64,000 nt of DNA. It comes from RUG695 sp050943135 (GTDB lineage Bacteria > Planctomycetota > Planctomycetia > Pirellulales > Thermoguttaceae). The notes beneath the pieces were generated by a model. It was not told the DNA's origin, ran no database searches, and worked only from the letters and a program-made list of their open reading frames with translations. Of the stretch, positions 18,068-27,424 are shown in pieces. The number at the start of each line of letters is the position of its first letter. Within the stretch, counting starts at the first letter, position 1. Location: the NCBI GenBank assembly GCA_050943135.1, contig JBMNOP010000011.1, positions 1 through 64,000 of the forward strand, written 5' to 3'. Both the position numbers and the translations under genes were made by a program.

Positions 18068-19351
18068 ATGCCTCAGTTGCACGACTTGGTCGCCGATCTG
18101 AAATGGCGCGGTCTTCTGAATCAGGTTACCGACGAAAATATCGGTAACTTCCTCACGGAAAAACGGCGCATTATCTATACGGGGTTCGACCCGACCGGTC
18201 CGTCGCTCCATGTGGGCCACCTCGTGGCGATCATGAACCTGCGCCGCGCTCAGCGTGCCGGCCATCGCCCGATCGCCCTGATCGGCGGAGCCACCGGAAT
18301 GATCGGCGACCCGAGCGGAAAAAGCGAAGAACGCCAGCTCTTAACCCCCTCGACCATCGAAAATAACGTTCGTTCGATTCGGGCCCAAATGGAAACATTC
18401 CTCGACTTCGAAGAAAAAGACGGGGCGATCCTCCTGAACAATTTCGAGTGGATGAAAGATTTTTCTTATCTCGATTTTCTGCGCGATGTCGGTAAGCATT
18501 TCCCTGTCAACGTGATGCTTACCAAAGATTCGGTCAAGAGCCGCCTCGAACGGACCGACAGCGGGTTGAGCTACACGGAATTCAGCTATATGCTTCTGCA
18601 ATCGTACGACTTCGTTGTCCTGAACCGCGACTACGGCTGCGAAGTGCAGTTCGGCGGGAGCGATCAGTGGGGAAACATCACTGCGGGTATCGACCTGGCA
18701 CGCCGTATGACCGGAACCACGCTCTACGGCCTGACCAGCAAACTGCTGGTCAAAAGCGACGGCCAAAAGATGGGAAAAACCGAGTCGGGCGCCGTCTGGC
18801 TCGATCCGAACCGGACCAGTCCATACCACTTCTATCAGTACTGGATCAACGTCGACGATGCCGATATTCCGAACGTGCTGCGCTTCTTCACCGATTTGTC
18901 CGAATCAGAGGTTGAACAGCTTCTGACCGAGCACGAAAAAGATCCGGGAAAACGGCTTCCGCAAAAGCAGATTGCGATGGAACTTACCCGTCTCGTTCAC
19001 GGAGAGGTCGGTTTGCAGACCGCCGAAAAGGCGACCGAGATCTTCTTCGGCGCCGAAGTTTCGCGCCTAAGCGATGCGCAGCTCGGTCCGATTTTCGCCG
19101 ATGTGCCGAGCATTGAAATCAGCCGGACCGAACTCGAAGCGGGTCTTCCGCTCATCGACGCACTGGTCCGCGCCAAACTCGCCGGTTCGAAAGGAGACGC
19201 CCGTCGAACCGTTCAACAAGGTGGCGCGTATGTCAACAACCGGCCGGAGGGCGACCTTGACCGGAAACTGACACCCGCCGACCTGGCCAGTGAAACGATG
19301 ATCGTTCTACGCAGCGGCAAAAAGCGCTACGCACTGGTGAAGATGGTCTGA
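18068..19351 (+). CDS. tyrS: tyrosyl-tRNA synthetase
   Basis: Charges tRNA-Tyr. The 427 residues contain the class I HIGH variant LHVGHLVA (after YTGFDPTGPS), the Rossmann catalytic core (GGATGMIGDPSGKSEER, QFGGSDQWGNI), the KMSKS variant GQKMGKTESG, and a C-terminal S4 RNA-binding domain (KGDARRTVQQGGAYVNN). Length and motifs fit bacterial TyrRS of the TyrS type. It is the last gene of the run that starts with the ABC ATPase, with 8 nt after the PSP1 gene. Confidence 0.97.
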   Translation: MPQLHDLVADLKWRGLLNQVTDENIGNFLTEKRRIIYTGFDPTGPSLHVGHLVAIMNLRRAQRAGHRPIALIGGATGMIGDPSGKSEERQLLTPSTIENNVRSIRAQMETFLDFEEKDGAILLNNFEWMKDFSYLDFLRDVGKHFPVNVMLTKDSVKSRLERTDSGLSYTEFSYMLLQSYDFVVLNRDYGCEVQFGGSDQWGNITAGIDLARRMTGTTLYGLTSKLLVKSDGQKMGKTESGAVWLDPNRTSPYHFYQYWINVDDADIPNVLRFFTDLSESEVEQLLTEHEKDPGKRLPQKQIAMELTRLVHGEVGLQTAEKATEIFFGAEVSRLSDAQLGPIFADVPSIEISRTELEAGLPLIDALVRAKLAGSKGDARRTVQQGGAYVNNRPEGDLDRKLTPADLASETMIVLRSGKKRYALVKMV

Positions 19352-19660
19352 GAACCATTCGATCAAAATTCCGACCTTGCAGGCCGACAAGCCACGAACC
19401 GGGCAGGTAACACTTTCCGGCACGCCTACGGTCAAAAACCGGTTCGGAGATTCGCTGTCAGGAGAGCGGGCTGTACGCGAAGGTTCCGCTTCCGCCAAAC
19501 GATCCGATAACCATCGAGCTCTCCTTTGATAGCGGCTATCCATCGGCCGGGGCCCCTTCCGGCCGACACGCCCCGCAAAAGTGACAAAGAAAAGTCCCGA
19601 AAAATGAGCGTCCCGGAACTAACAACCTGCGGGACGCGGAATATTCGAAAAAGACGTGAT
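19352..19660. other. convergent intergenic region
   Basis: About 310 bases between tyrS and a convergent TPR gene. Besides the minus-strand terminator near 19600-19637, there is a 7-bp inverted repeat (GGAGAGC/GCTCTCC) separated by about 55 nt. No gene was recognised. Confidence 0.4.
19600..19637 (-). terminator. intrinsic terminator for the TPR gene
   Basis: A perfect 8-bp stem (GCGTCCCG at 19608-19615 and CGGGACGC at 19630-19637). On the minus strand it is followed by TCATTTTT. Confidence 0.6.
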
Positions 19661-21499
19661 TCAGAAAAAATCGGCGCCCTCCTCGGGGAGAGGATCCGAG
19701 GCATCACCGGTTTTCTGAGCCTCTTCGCGCCAGGGTTTACCCTCCTTGTACGACTCGAGTTCATTGCGGAACTCATCGATCCGCTCGTCTCCCTCGCTTT
19801 CGGCATGCAACACGCCTTTTTCGGCATACTCTATGGCTTTGGCAAAATCGCCCGTCTCGGCATAGGCGGCTGCCAGCGTGCTCAGGATATATGTCTCGCG
19901 GTAATTCGTTTGCTCGGCGGCCCGCGAAGCCAATTCGAGTGCTCGGTCACCACGGCGAACCACGTCTTCGGGACAGGTTGCCAAAAGCCAGGCATAGTTG
20001 TTGAGCGAGCCGACATCGCGCGGATAGGACACGAGGATCTTCTCATAGACGACCGAGGCATCGTTCCAACGACCGTACATCAGATACATATCGGCTTTTG
20101 CACGAAGCAGTGACAGGGAGTCGGGTTTTGTTTCCAGAAGGGAATCCAGTCTCGTCATTCCGGCCGTAAATTCATCGTTCTGCGCCATCGTGTACGACAG
20201 TTGAGCGGTGATATCTTCATCGTTGGGATCGGACCTGCGCATTTTTTCGAGAAGAGGAATCGCGTCGGCGTACCGTTCCTGCTGAATATAAATCAGAGCT
20301 TTCAGACGGAGCGCCTCCGAAAAGGAGGGGTTCATCCCAATGGCACGGTTTACGTCTTTGAGGGCGTTGGTGAATTCTTTTTTCTGCAAATATGCTGCGG
20401 CGCGCAAATAGAAGACCGAAACAAGAGGCACCTCTTGGAGCATTTTGGTATACAGATCAATCGCCTGGTCATACTCGCCGATCGAAACGAGGAACTCGCC
20501 ACGATCGATTTTACTCATCAGATCGCTCTCGCCGAGGGTGCCGGCTTCGTCGTATAGCTTCAGCGCCTCGTCTTTCTTTCCCATCGCGGCAAGCACGGCC
20601 GCCTTCGTCCTTTTAAACCGGGGGGTGTCCGGTTCGACGGCAATCGCCTTTTCGATCGTTTCCAGCGCCTTTTCCTCTTGGTTCACATCAACAAGAGAAG
20701 CAGCAAGCAGGTTCAGAATTTCGGGATCTTCGGGGAGCGAATCGGCGGCCATGGTCAGGAGGTCAATCCGACGACCAGTCTCTTTGACGGTCAACGCACG
20801 GTACTTAAGCGCTTCAGCGTAAATATCGGGATCGGTCTCCTTGGCAAGTCTGATCGCGGCATCCAGAGCCTCGCAAGCTTTCTTTTCGTTCCCTTCGGGT
20901 AACATCAGGAGTCTTCCGACCACAAGTTGCGCCAGCGCCAGATCGGGGAACTGACCGATTGCCGTCTCAAGATCTTCGAGCGCCATGTCTCGGAGTGTCG
21001 ACCAGCTTTCCGGATACTGATGGAAAGGACGCGAGTCGTCCATAAATATTCTCGACATCGCCAGACCGCGTTCCAACTGAGACGAGAGTTTCAACTGCCG
21101 ACAGAATTCGAGACCATCCCCCTCCAGACCCTTCTTTTCGGCCTCGACACAGTAGGCAATCACTTTGGTCAGGTCGAGGATCGACTCGGCCGAAAGTTTC
21201 ACTTCGGTTGCCAAGTTCAACAAGTCGTCGGCACTGTTCTCTTGAACGGCGGTTTCGATCTCTTTGGTTACCGATTCGGCCGTAAGGGGAGCCGGGGACT
21301 CCTCGTCTTCTCGGGGTTCTTCCTGCGGTTCGTCTTCGGAACCGAGAGCATCCTCTTCCTGATCGGATTCTGACTCCTGTTCGTTGATTCCCGGAAGAGG
21401 CGAAAGGGGGGAACTCCCCGGATCGGGTGCCGGGAACGCCCGGCCGGATATAAACAGAAGCGCCGCGAAAAGCGCAATACTGAGACTCCGTTTCATCAT
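19661..21499 (-). CDS. secreted TPR-repeat protein
   Basis: The ATG at 21499 follows GGAGG by 5 nt (a second ATG at 21496 is possible) and opens a signal peptide (KRSLSIALFAALLFISGRAF, then an APAP-like cleavage region). An acidic linker follows (ESDQEEDALGSEDEPQEE). The remaining ~500 residues are TPR-like helical repeats, for example AKALEYR-type pairs and DPEILNLLAASLVDVNQEEK. It probably works as a periplasmic or surface scaffold. No enzymatic motif is seen. Downstream of rpiB and the sugar phosphomutase on the same strand, it may be part of their transcript. Confidence 0.8.
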   Translation of the reverse strand: MMKRSLSIALFAALLFISGRAFPAPDPGSSPLSPLPGINEQESESDQEEDALGSEDEPQEEPREDEESPAPLTAESVTKEIETAVQENSADDLLNLATEVKLSAESILDLTKVIAYCVEAEKKGLEGDGLEFCRQLKLSSQLERGLAMSRIFMDDSRPFHQYPESWSTLRDMALEDLETAIGQFPDLALAQLVVGRLLMLPEGNEKKACEALDAAIRLAKETDPDIYAEALKYRALTVKETGRRIDLLTMAADSLPEDPEILNLLAASLVDVNQEEKALETIEKAIAVEPDTPRFKRTKAAVLAAMGKKDEALKLYDEAGTLGESDLMSKIDRGEFLVSIGEYDQAIDLYTKMLQEVPLVSVFYLRAAAYLQKKEFTNALKDVNRAIGMNPSFSEALRLKALIYIQQERYADAIPLLEKMRRSDPNDEDITAQLSYTMAQNDEFTAGMTRLDSLLETKPDSLSLLRAKADMYLMYGRWNDASVVYEKILVSYPRDVGSLNNYAWLLATCPEDVVRRGDRALELASRAAEQTNYRETYILSTLAAAYAETGDFAKAIEYAEKGVLHAESEGDERIDEFRNELESYKEGKPWREEAQKTGDASDPLPEEGADFF

Positions 21500-21586
21500 G
21501 TCATCCTCCGTTGCATAAAAGGGGTTCGTGCTTTTCCTCGGGAAAAACGGTCGGAAGATTCGCACGTGGTGTCGGCAAGCCGGAAC

Positions 21587-22066
21587 CTATTCCGGAAGGT
21601 GCCCGATATTCCGCCGGATCTGCTTTCGTTCGAGTTCGGCGATTTTATCGTTGCGTCGCTTATGACGGTCGTCCGCAAACTCCGAATTGAGCCAAATCTC
21701 CACCACGCGGTCGATCGTCCCTTCACTCAACAGGTCGCCCGAAAGACAGAGCACATTCAAATCATTGTGACGGCGGCTGATTTCGGCGGTCAGCTCGTCA
21801 ATCACCGGCGCGGCACGTACACCGGGAAACTTGTTGGCGACAATACTCATACCGATCCCGGTACCGCAAATCAAAATTCCGCGATCAGCCTCACCGCGCG
21901 AGACCGCGCCGGCAACCTGTTCGGCGATATCAGGATAATCGACCGGCTGTACGTTCTCGGGACAGGGGCCGACCTCGGTCACCTCATGACCGTGCCGACG
22001 AAGAAGCCCGTTCAAATCGACCCGAATCTGAACACCATGATGATCGCTGCCAAGCATGATTTTCAT
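21587..22066 (-). CDS. rpiB: ribose-5-phosphate isomerase B
   Basis: Interconverts ribose-5-phosphate and ribulose-5-phosphate in the pentose phosphate pathway. The 159 residues carry the RpiB/LacAB features: MKIMLGSDHHGVQIR at the start, VDYPDIAEQVAGAV, and GILICGTGIGMSIVANK with the catalytic Cys. NDLNVLCLSGDLLSE is also typical. It lies 22 nt after the phosphomutase on the same strand. Transketolase elsewhere in the window belongs to the same pathway. Confidence 0.95.
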   Translation of the reverse strand: MKIMLGSDHHGVQIRVDLNGLLRRHGHEVTEVGPCPENVQPVDYPDIAEQVAGAVSRGEADRGILICGTGIGMSIVANKFPGVRAAPVIDELTAEISRRHNDLNVLCLSGDLLSEGTIDRVVEIWLNSEFADDRHKRRNDKIAELERKQIRRNIGHLPE

Positions 22067-22088
22067 AAAAAACTCTCTACTTTATTAA

Positions 22089-23462
22089 TCAAGATCCAAT
22101 GAACGCGCGCACTTCGGCACAAAGACGATACGCCACAGCTTCGTCTGGCGCCTCGGCAATGATCCGGACAATCGGTTCCGTATTGCTGGCACGGACCAAG
22201 ACCCAACGGTCGGCGAAATCGACACGCAGACCGTCGCCGCGATCGGTTTTATTCCCTCGATACTGCTCCTCGAGTCGGTCGAGAGTCGACACGACCCGAT
22301 CGGCAGGAAGCGTCGCCTTCTCTTTAATGATGGCGTACCGGGTGAGTTCGTCGGCCAACTGCGCCACTTTCAGACCGCGAACGGCCATCGCTTCGAGGAT
22401 ATTGGCCATTCCCACGAAGCTGTCACGCACCAGGCCGACGGCCGGATCGATCGGCCCGCCGTTCCCTTCCCCGCCAAAAACAGCCCCATGGGCCAGAATC
22501 CGGTCGACCACGTTCGCTTCCCCGACCGCGCTGCGGTAGGCCGGAACACCGAACCCTTCGGCCACATCGATGGTCATACGGCTCGTGGCACAGTTGATAA
22601 CGACCGGCCCCGCTTTTTTGGCAAGTTTATGTTTGGCACAAATCGCCACGGTATACTCTTCCCCCAAATAGCGACCGTCGGCATCGATGACCGCAAGCCG
22701 GTCGGCATCCGGATCCTGACAGAAGGCCACGTCGACACCCGAGGCACGGACCCGTTCCAAAATTCCGGCCAGGTTTTCTGCCGTTGGTTCCGGCGTATGT
22801 GCAAACTGCCCGTCAGGCGTATCGCCGAGACAGACCACCTCACAACCGAGTTTTTCCAAAAGCGGTTTTCCGAGAACAGAGCCGGCCCCGTGATTCGAGT
22901 CCAGAAGAACGCGGAACTTCTTCGCTGCGATTTTTTCGACGTCTACGGTCTTGAGTACGGCATCCAAATGGGCCGAGATCGTATCGGCAATCGCCCGGCG
23001 CGTTCCGAGTTTCGCCGGTTCAGACCAGGGGGGAGAAAGTGTACCGCGTTCGAGCGCTCTGTATGTTTCCAGCACCTTTTCACCGGCAACTTTCGGAATC
23101 ACACGCCCTTCGTCGGAAAAGAGTTTCATCCCGTTAAATCGGATCGGGTTATGGCTGGCGGAAACTTGGATTCCGCCGGCAGCGTTCAGGTCACGAACCA
23201 AAACGCCGGTCGTTGGCGTGGCGGCGACTCCGCCGACCAGGGTCCGGCGCCCGACCGCGCCGAGCGCGGCGCAAAGCGCGTCGGCAAAGATGGGCCCGGA
23301 ATTTCGGCCGTCCCACGTGATCACAAACGGGCCGTCCTCTGGTACCGAAAGAGAAAACGCGATCGCGTAACGCATCGCGACATCGGGGGTCAGGGACCGG
23401 CCGACCTCACCGCGAAGTCCGGAGACACTGATAATCAACGGTGCTGCTATATCTTTTCCCAT
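22089..23462 (-). CDS. glmM: phosphoglucosamine mutase / phosphomannomutase family enzyme
   Basis: An alpha-D-phosphohexomutase of 457 residues. It shows the phosphoserine loop VSASHNPIRFNG, the metal loop DPDADRLAV, the sugar-binding loop GGEGNGG and the phosphate-binding loop VRASNTEPIVRI. Family members convert glucosamine-6-P to glucosamine-1-P (GlmM) or act on mannose or glucose phosphates; substrate choice cannot be read from motifs alone, so the symbol is tentative. It has its own promoter immediately upstream and leads the glmM-rpiB-TPR run. Confidence 0.85.
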   Translation of the reverse strand: MGKDIAAPLIISVSGLRGEVGRSLTPDVAMRYAIAFSLSVPEDGPFVITWDGRNSGPIFADALCAALGAVGRRTLVGGVAATPTTGVLVRDLNAAGGIQVSASHNPIRFNGMKLFSDEGRVIPKVAGEKVLETYRALERGTLSPPWSEPAKLGTRRAIADTISAHLDAVLKTVDVEKIAAKKFRVLLDSNHGAGSVLGKPLLEKLGCEVVCLGDTPDGQFAHTPEPTAENLAGILERVRASGVDVAFCQDPDADRLAVIDADGRYLGEEYTVAICAKHKLAKKAGPVVINCATSRMTIDVAEGFGVPAYRSAVGEANVVDRILAHGAVFGGEGNGGPIDPAVGLVRDSFVGMANILEAMAVRGLKVAQLADELTRYAIIKEKATLPADRVVSTLDRLEEQYRGNKTDRGDGLRVDFADRWVLVRASNTEPIVRIIAEAPDEAVAYRLCAEVRAFIGS

Positions 23463-23533
23463 GGTATACGGAATAAAATTTATCTAAAGTGCCAACTGAT
23501 CCGCGGAAAACTGCCTAACGAATCGCCTCGCAT

Positions 23534-23562
23534 ATTATAATGTCAGCAATGGGTATGGGCAA
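23534..23562 (-). promoter_or_regulatory. promoter for the phosphohexomutase operon
   Basis: On the minus strand, TTGCCC (23562-23557), a 17-nt spacer, then TATAAT (23539-23534). It gives a leader of about 65 nt before the start at 23462. Confidence 0.75.
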
Positions 23563-23574
23563 GGCCTCCGACAA

Positions 23575-24654
23575 TCATTCGGAGAGCCTCGGTTCGAGGT
23601 CCGTTACATCCTTATAGACGTATACGCCTCCGTTCTGCTGGGCGAGTTTTCGGTACGCGGCAGGATGTTTGCCGCTAGGCTTTCCGAACTCGATCACATG
23701 GATCTGCGCCACCCCCGCCCGTCGAACCATATCCCGAATCCGTCCCAAGGTAAGGGTCGAAATTTCCTCCTCGGCATCGGTCAGAAAAAAGATCACGTCG
23801 GGCGCCATTCGAATCGCGGCGCTGAGTGCTTCGAGCGGATCGGTTCCTCCCTCGGGGGTAAGAGCGCGGAGAAACTCGTCGGCACGGCGTTGTGCCTCGG
23901 GAGTTACGTCGACGAGACGCTTCCCGCCGTCGAAAGATTCCTCATGGTGGTTAAAGACGATCAACTGAAATTTCTGTGCCCCCCGGGCGGGATCGAGCGA
24001 CGCGATACTTTGGCGAGCCTCGGCAACGGCAAACCGCATCGGGGCCTCGTCGGGCCACTTCATGCTTTCGCTCCGGTCGAGGAGATAGACGAACCGCCTT
24101 CCCCGTCCTTGAAGTTCCCCAAACCGAACCGCCTGACCGCTTCCGGAACCCGCGGTGGCATAACCCCCTCGGCCTTCTCCTTTTCCTCCTTCTCCCTCGC
24201 CCGACGAAGACGGGGCAAAGCGAACATGGGCGATTGTGCCGGACGCCGACCCGGTGCCGATCACTTGTTCGGTAGCCTGATCGGACACCTGCTCTGTCTC
24301 GGACTCGGTTGTTTTCGACGGGTCGGCCTCCTCGACCGGCTCGTCACCTTCGGACGTGATCAATTCGGACGGCAAACCGTCGCCGCCGCCCGCTTCCTCG
24401 TCGGTAAAAAGAAATTGCACCTCCCCGTCGGGGAGTCCCCGAACCCCGCGCGACCTTGTCGTGTGAAGTTCGAATGCGGAAACGAGGAAAAAAAGAATGG
24501 CGGAATGAATCAGAAGCGACCCGCACCAAGAGGTCCAGAACGAAGCTTTTTCTGCGGTTTGATCCCCCTCGGCCGTGGCAAGAGGCGTTCTTTTTCGCCT
24601 CTTCCACTTCCAAAAAAACATCTTGTCTTTATAATGGTTTTCGGGCTCGTTCAT
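23575..24654 (-). CDS. membrane-anchored vWA domain protein
   Basis: The 359-residue protein has a basic cytosolic N-terminus (WKWKRRKR), one membrane helix at about 42-60, an acidic/Gly-rich linker (residues 80-180), and a von Willebrand A domain. The MIDAS site is visible as D193-R-S-E-S197 (LLDRSESM), with GGTDP and FLTDAEEE downstream. Such domains bind protein ligands through Mg2+. The partner is unknown, though planctomycetes carry many such proteins. Start choice: the ATG at 24654 lies only a few bases after a TATAAT (24669-24664), so translation might be leaderless or begin at 24621. Confidence 0.8.
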   Translation of the reverse strand: MNEPENHYKDKMFFWKWKRRKRTPLATAEGDQTAEKASFWTSWCGSLLIHSAILFFLVSAFELHTTRSRGVRGLPDGEVQFLFTDEEAGGGDGLPSELITSEGDEPVEEADPSKTTESETEQVSDQATEQVIGTGSASGTIAHVRFAPSSSGEGEGGKGEGRGGYATAGSGSGQAVRFGELQGRGRRFVYLLDRSESMKWPDEAPMRFAVAEARQSIASLDPARGAQKFQLIVFNHHEESFDGGKRLVDVTPEAQRRADEFLRALTPEGGTDPLEALSAAIRMAPDVIFFLTDAEEEISTLTLGRIRDMVRRAGVAQIHVIEFGKPSGKHPAAYRKLAQQNGGVYVYKDVTDLEPRLSE

Positions 24655-24737
24655 CGTAGAACCATTATAAAATGCCCTTCCCCGAAATAAAAGAGGGGAA
24701 AGGGTTTACCGACCACCCCGCCGCCAGAGGAGACCGC

Positions 24738-25322
24738 GTGAAAATCGTCCGTTATCCGCACCCGATACTCGCTTATCCGTCGAAACCGGTCAAACGGATC
24801 GATCAGGGATTTCGTGACATTGCGGCAGAGATGCTCGACCTGATGTACGACGCGGAAGGGGTCGGTCTGGCGGCAAACCAGGTCGGTCTTCCTTACCAGC
24901 TTCTGGTAATGAACCCGACCGGCGACCCGACACAAAAAGAAGAAGAATACATTTTCGTTAACCCGGTCATTCAAAAACGGGGAGGCGGTCTGAAAGACTT
25001 TCAGGAAGGATGCCTGAGTTTTCCCGAACTTCACTTGGTGATCAGTCGCCCCGACGCCGTCACCTTCCAGGCAATCGGGCTCGACGGGCAACCGGTCACC
25101 CTTTCCTGGAAAGGGATTAAAGCGCGAATCTTCCAGCACGAAACCGACCATCTCCGCGGGCAATGTTTCTACCAGCGGGCAAAGCTTTCCGGTGAACTCC
25201 AAGCTAAAGCGGCACTCGAAGCTTTCGCCGCGGAATACGAGGCAGACCGAGGGCGTGGCCTCATCCCGAGCGACAGCGAAATCGCCGCGCAAATCGCTGA
25301 ACTCGAAAAGGAACACTGCTGA
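24738..25322 (+). CDS. def: peptide deformylase
   Basis: Removes the formyl group from nascent N-terminal methionine. All three metal-site motifs are present: GVGLAANQVGLP, EGCLSFP (Cys ligand) and QHETDHLRG (two His ligands and the catalytic Glu). The GTG at 24738 was chosen because GAGGAG lies five bases before it and the protein then starts KIVRYPHPIL as in the family; longer upstream codons have no similarity. The result is 194 residues. It is divergent from the vWA gene. Confidence 0.93.
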   Translation: MKIVRYPHPILAYPSKPVKRIDQGFRDIAAEMLDLMYDAEGVGLAANQVGLPYQLLVMNPTGDPTQKEEEYIFVNPVIQKRGGGLKDFQEGCLSFPELHLVISRPDAVTFQAIGLDGQPVTLSWKGIKARIFQHETDHLRGQCFYQRAKLSGELQAKAALEAFAAEYEADRGRGLIPSDSEIAAQIAELEKEHC

Positions 25323-25397
25323 CCGAGCGGCAGAAATCCCGGGGCGGAAAACAAAAACCATTCCGACGCGAATCGAAAAGAGAGTGAAAAGAAAAAA

Positions 25398-25472
25398 TCG
25401 GGGCGACACGATTTGAACGTGCGACCCTCTGCTCCCAAAGCAGATGCGCTAGCCAGGCTGCGCTACGCCCCG
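25398..25472 (-). tRNA. tRNA-Pro (anticodon TGG)
   Basis: The minus strand folds as a full cloverleaf: acceptor CGGGGCG/CGCCCCG, D-stem GCGC/GCGC, anticodon stem TCTGC/GCAGA with loop TTTGGGA (anticodon TGG), and T-arm GCACG-TTCAAAT-CGTGT. The discriminator is A. The CCA end is not encoded. Confidence 0.95.
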
Positions 25473-25482
25473 TCAGTCGCTC

Positions 25483-25510
25483 ATTCTAAACCATAAAAAG
25501 CAAATGGCAA
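25483..25510 (-). promoter_or_regulatory. tRNA-Pro promoter
   Basis: TTGCCA (25510-25505), a 16-nt spacer, then TAGAAT (25488-25483), about 11 nt before the tRNA. Confidence 0.75.
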
Positions 25511-25604
25511 GGCGGGAGAACACCAAACTCCCGAGTCTGCCAGCCGGTCGAAACGCCACCTTCAGGTCCTTCATGTCTGATCGTCAAACAGCGTCCTCCG
25601 GGTC

Positions 25605-25817
25605 TTGAGGGGGAATACCGGGTCTGTGGGCGACTTCTACAAGCCCCTGAAAGAAAAACACCCCAAACACCTCTTCGAGCCGAAAGATGAGAATGTCTGC
25701 ACCCAGATTCTCGTCAACCTTATCCGGATGAGTGACAAAATGTTTTACCACGTCCTTCGTTCACGATTCCGCGCAGCCCTTACCGTTGTTTTCGGCGATG
25801 AATTGAAGAATTGGTGA
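25605..25817 (+). CDS. small hypothetical ORF
   Basis: A 70-residue reading frame that opens with TTG; no ATG start and no clear ribosome-binding site. It is Lys/Arg/Phe-rich (LKEKHPKHLF, MFYHVLRSRFRAAL). I recognise no family. It may be a small unknown protein, a fragment of a decayed gene, or chance. It lies in an otherwise gene-free 450-nt stretch between tRNA-Pro and the glgC terminator. Confidence 0.3.
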   Translation: MRGNTGSVGDFYKPLKEKHPKHLFEPKDENVCTQILVNLIRMSDKMFYHVLRSRFRAALTVVFGDELKNW

Positions 25818-25876
25818 TCGGAACGGGGCAATCGCCCCGAACACTTCCTGTCATTTTACAAAGAAAGGCCGCCCCC

Positions 25877-25914
25877 GGGCCGTAAAAGAGCGTGTGAGCG
25901 CTCTTTTACGGCCC
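25877..25914 (-). terminator. strong hairpin terminator after glgC
   Basis: Perfect 16-bp arms (25877-25892 and 25899-25914) with the loop TGTGAG. The hairpin is nearly symmetric, and a CCTTTCTTT run follows on the minus strand. It ends the glgC transcript and may also work in the other direction. Confidence 0.8.
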
Positions 25915-25930
25915 GAGGCTTTAACACATC

Positions 25931-27241
25931 TTAACCCTCGCTTTGCATCAGGTTGGTACCGTCGGGGACGGTCGCGTCCTTTTCGATGCAGATGACGCCG
26001 TCGCGGATCATACCGAAAGAGGTTTCGGGAGTCTCGATGATCTTATCGGGGTTGGTGATCGTGACGTTCCGACCGATGCAGCAGTTCTTGTCGACAATCG
26101 CCCCTTCGATACGGGTATTGTCGCCGATACCGACCGGCACCTTGCCCTCGTCGGCAATCTGTGCGAGCTCTTTCTGGGTCTGGTAGTAGTCTTGGCCCAT
26201 CAGAATCGTGTTACGAATCACGCAGTTCTTCCCGATCTGGGAACGGAGCCCGACGATGGAGTTTTCTATCACCGCCCCTTCCCCGATGGTGCAGCCGTCG
26301 GAAATCAGGCTCGATCGAATCGACGCGCCGGTGATTCGGGAAGCGGGAAGAAAGTTCGGGCGTGTGTAAGTCGGCGCCGAGGCAATCGAGGGCAAGAACG
26401 GAGGATTTTCGGAAGCCATTGCCAGGTTCGTCTCGAAGAAGGCGCCGATCGTTCCGATATCTTCCCAATAACCGTCGAACGGATGGACCTGAACCCACTT
26501 GGTACGGATCGCGGCGGGAAAAACCTCTTTTCCGAAGTCTTTGTAGTCGGTCTTTTCGAGTGCGTCGATGAGCGTACTCGTATTGAAGAGGTAAATGCCC
26601 ATGCTGGCAAGGTATTCGCGACCCTTCGATTCGATTCCGAGCTGCTCGATAGACTTTCGGGAAATCTTGACATAATCGAGTTCCTGCTCGGTGTTCGGCT
26701 TTTCGAGGAACCCGACCACTTTTCCGCGCGACTCGGGCTTGTCCGAAAGATGCATGATACCAAACCCGGAAGCTTTGTCGCGGGTGACCGGAACCGCGGC
26801 GATGGTAACATCGGCGTTCGTCTTGACATGCGTCTCGATCATCTTCTGGAAATCCATCCGGTAGAGCTGGTCACCGGAAAGGATTAACACGTAGTCGGCG
26901 TCGCGCCGACTGATGTAGTGCATATTCTGACGGACGGCATCGGCGGTCCCCTGATACCAGGTGGCTTGACGGTTCGTCTGCTGCGCGGCAAGAATCTCAA
27001 CGAATCCGTTGCTGTAGTCGTCGAAGTTGTAGCAACGGATATGGTGATGAAGACTGACCGAGTTGAACTGCGTAACGACATAGATCTGTTTCAGGCCGCT
27101 ATTGATGCAGTTCGAAAGCGGAATATCGATAAGGCGATACTTCCCCCCGATCGGTACCGCGGGTTTGGCCCGGTACTTTGTCAGCGGATAGAGACGGGTC
27201 CCCCGCCCACCTCCTAAAATCAGAACGATGACTCTGTCCAT
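25931..27241 (-). CDS. glgC: glucose-1-phosphate adenylyltransferase
   Basis: Makes ADP-glucose for glycogen synthesis. The 436 residues start with the nucleotidyl-transferase signature ILGGGRGTRLYPLT and contain PLSNCINSGLKQIYV, the YQGTADAV motif, GDQLYRMD, ASMGIYLFN and DYWEDIGTI-like FDGYWEDIGTI. A C-terminal left-handed beta-helix follows (hexapeptide-like SLISDGCTIGEGAVIENSI). The ATG at 27241 follows a GAAGG sequence; further upstream residues have no family match. No glgA or glgB lies beside it. Confidence 0.94.
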   Translation of the reverse strand: MDRVIVLILGGGRGTRLYPLTKYRAKPAVPIGGKYRLIDIPLSNCINSGLKQIYVVTQFNSVSLHHHIRCYNFDDYSNGFVEILAAQQTNRQATWYQGTADAVRQNMHYISRRDADYVLILSGDQLYRMDFQKMIETHVKTNADVTIAAVPVTRDKASGFGIMHLSDKPESRGKVVGFLEKPNTEQELDYVKISRKSIEQLGIESKGREYLASMGIYLFNTSTLIDALEKTDYKDFGKEVFPAAIRTKWVQVHPFDGYWEDIGTIGAFFETNLAMASENPPFLPSIASAPTYTRPNFLPASRITGASIRSSLISDGCTIGEGAVIENSIVGLRSQIGKNCVIRNTILMGQDYYQTQKELAQIADEGKVPVGIGDNTRIEGAIVDKNCCIGRNVTITNPDKIIETPETSFGMIRDGVICIEKDATVPDGTNLMQSEG

Positions 27242-27366
27242 GATTAAGCCTTCTACCGGATCGACCGGTTCATTTCCCAAAGGTTGTGTCGCTAAATCCA
27301 TTCATCAGGAAAACATTCGGCGCCGGGACAATTTCGACACGCGGCGTTTTCTCCACTACCAATGAC

Positions 27367-27395
27367 ATTATAAGCGAGGTACGCCGTGATTTCAA
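27367..27395 (-). promoter_or_regulatory. glgC promoter
   Basis: TTGAAA (27395-27390), a 17-nt spacer and TATAAT (27372-27367), giving a leader of about 120 nt before 27241. Confidence 0.8.
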
Positions 27396-27424
27396 GTTGG
27401 CTTCTTTTTTCGGAACTTTGGCAC